The notes below the pieces were generated by a model. The model was not told the origin of the DNA, searched no databases, and worked only from the letters and a program-made list of their open reading frames with translations. A stretch of DNA of 6,126 nt from an uncultured Bacteroidota bacterium (GTDB lineage Bacteria > Bacteroidota > Bacteroidia > Chitinophagales > Chitinophagaceae), in contig CAIZMD010000476.1 of the NCBI GenBank assembly GCA_903933995.1, positions 1-6,126 of the forward strand. Reading direction: 5' to 3'. Below, piece after piece: positions 5,610 through 6,126 of this stretch. Position numbers and translations under genes: made by a program. Each line of letters starts with the position of its first letter. Position 1 is the first letter of the stretch.

Positions 5610-5616
5610 TGTTAGC
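5601..5616. promoter_or_regulatory. Perfect inverted repeat, likely operator of the paa operon
   Basis: GCTAACA and TGTTAGC form a perfect 7-bp inverted repeat with a 2-nt centre (5601-5616). It contains the predicted -33 element of the paa promoter. Size and layout resemble operators of TetR-family dimers, a family that includes PaaR-type phenylacetyl-CoA-responsive repressors in other bacteria. A bound repressor here would block RNA polymerase. No regulator gene is in the window, so the TetR assignment is inference. The site could also affect the divergent hydrolase gene 68 nt away. Confidence 0.55.
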
Positions 5617-5683
5617 GTTAAAATATTTATTGAAAAATCCTATTAAGCTGTTAAGGCATTGGGCTTTGTTTTACCTTTCCAAT

Positions 5684-6126
5684 ATGATGATCAAAAATTT
5701 TAAACAGGTCCTTGCCTTATTAGTTTTTCTATGCTCCAGTCTTTTTGTGGTTGCTCAGAATCCACCATTCTATAAAGAGATTCAAGCCTTTAAACATAAA
5801 GACAGTATTAGCTTTCCAGCCAAGGGGCAAATTCTATTGGTAGGTAGTTCATCTTTTACCAAGTGGACCGATGCCCAGTCCTATTTTCCAGAACACCCAT
5901 TGATCAATCGGGGATTTGGTGGATCATCTTTACCAGACATGATTAGATATGTGAATGATGTGGTTACAGCTTATGCGCCAAAACAAATTATTATCTATTG
6001 TGGAGAGAATGATATTGCCGCATCTGATACTGTAAAAGCAGCCCAGGTATTAGAACGTTTTAAAACCTTATTTGGATTAATCAGAGACTCCTTGCCTAAG
6101 ACACCTATTTGGTTTGTTTCTATCAA
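5684..6126 (+). CDS. Secreted SGNH/GDSL-type hydrolase, 5' part, cut by window edge
   Basis: The frame is open from ATG 5684 to the window end, giving 147 residues. Residues 1-24 form a Sec signal peptide (MMIKNFKQVL, hydrophobic core, cleavage near VVA-QN). SGNH blocks follow in order. Block I is LLVGSSSFTKW, with probable nucleophile S56. Block II is NRGFGGSSLPDM, with the oxyanion glycine near 79. Block III is IIYCGENDI, with N109. The His/Asp block V lies beyond the edge. The NRGFGGS and GENDI wording is close to the platelet-activating-factor acetylhydrolase-like branch of the family. It probably acts as an esterase, possibly deacetylating cell-envelope sugars or lipids in the periplasm or outside the cell; the substrate cannot be told. 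A second ATG at 5687 is an equally possible start. It is divergent from paaA, and no functional link to phenylacetate is evident. Confidence 0.85.
   Translation, partial: MMIKNFKQVLALLVFLCSSLFVVAQNPPFYKEIQAFKHKDSISFPAKGQILLVGSSSFTKWTDAQSYFPEHPLINRGFGGSSLPDMIRYVNDVVTAYAPKQIIIYCGENDIAASDTVKAAQVLERFKTLFGLIRDSLPKTPIWFVSI

Noticed and set aside
5684..5758. Lipoprotein signal in the SGNH hydrolase (C17 after VFL)
   Set aside because: VFLC does not fit the lipobox, which needs small residues before the cysteine; VVA-QN fits ordinary signal peptidase I cleavage.
1..6126. Mobile elements, CRISPR arrays, tRNA/rRNA genes or a novel defence-like system
   Set aside because: I saw no transposase, long terminal repeats, regularly spaced repeats or tRNA-like structure. 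All long genes belong to known families in ordinary arrangements.

Overview
The window comes from a low-GC member of the Bacteroidota, probably Chitinophagales/Chitinophagaceae (lineage inferred). The clues are Bacteroidota-type promoters (-7 box TAnnTTTG), an almost complete lack of Shine-Dalgarno sequences, a typical small secreted beta-barrel protein, and the style of the phenylacetate genes.

Layout. (1) Bases 1-79, minus strand: the first 26 codons of the ribosome-assembly GTPase gene obg, running off the left edge and starting with GTG. (2) Bases 80-248: a divergent intergenic region with a candidate promoter for each flanking gene and several inverted repeats. (3) Bases 249-995, plus strand: a signal-peptide-bearing outer-membrane beta-barrel protein of unknown role. 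(4) Bases 1059-5570, minus strand: a tight seven-gene phenylacetate operon, read paaA-paaB-paaC-paaD-paaG-paaI-paaY. Two junctions overlap (ATGA and TAATG) and the other gaps are 2-57 nt. (5) Bases 5571-5683: a short divergent regulatory region with a good promoter and a perfect 16-nt inverted repeat upstream of paaA. (6) Bases 5684-6126, plus strand: the 5' part of a secreted SGNH/GDSL hydrolase gene, cut by the right edge.

How the genes work together. PaaA, PaaB and PaaC form the phenylacetyl-CoA 1,2-epoxidase core, and PaaD is its Fe-S/maturation partner. PaaG isomerises the ring epoxide to the oxepin. PaaI and PaaY are two thioesterases that rescue CoA from dead-end or toxic intermediates. 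The operon therefore groups the epoxide-forming step, its immediate consumer and two safety valves. The CoA ligase (PaaK), ring hydrolase (PaaZ), beta-oxidation enzymes (PaaF/H/J) and notably the epoxidase reductase PaaE are not in the window and must be encoded elsewhere if the pathway works.

I see no mobile element, CRISPR array, tRNA or rRNA. The gene content is well-known biology, not a new system. The points most worth a second look are the operator-like palindrome over the paa -33 element, the possibly leaderless paaA transcript, the missing paaE, and the structured obg promoter region.
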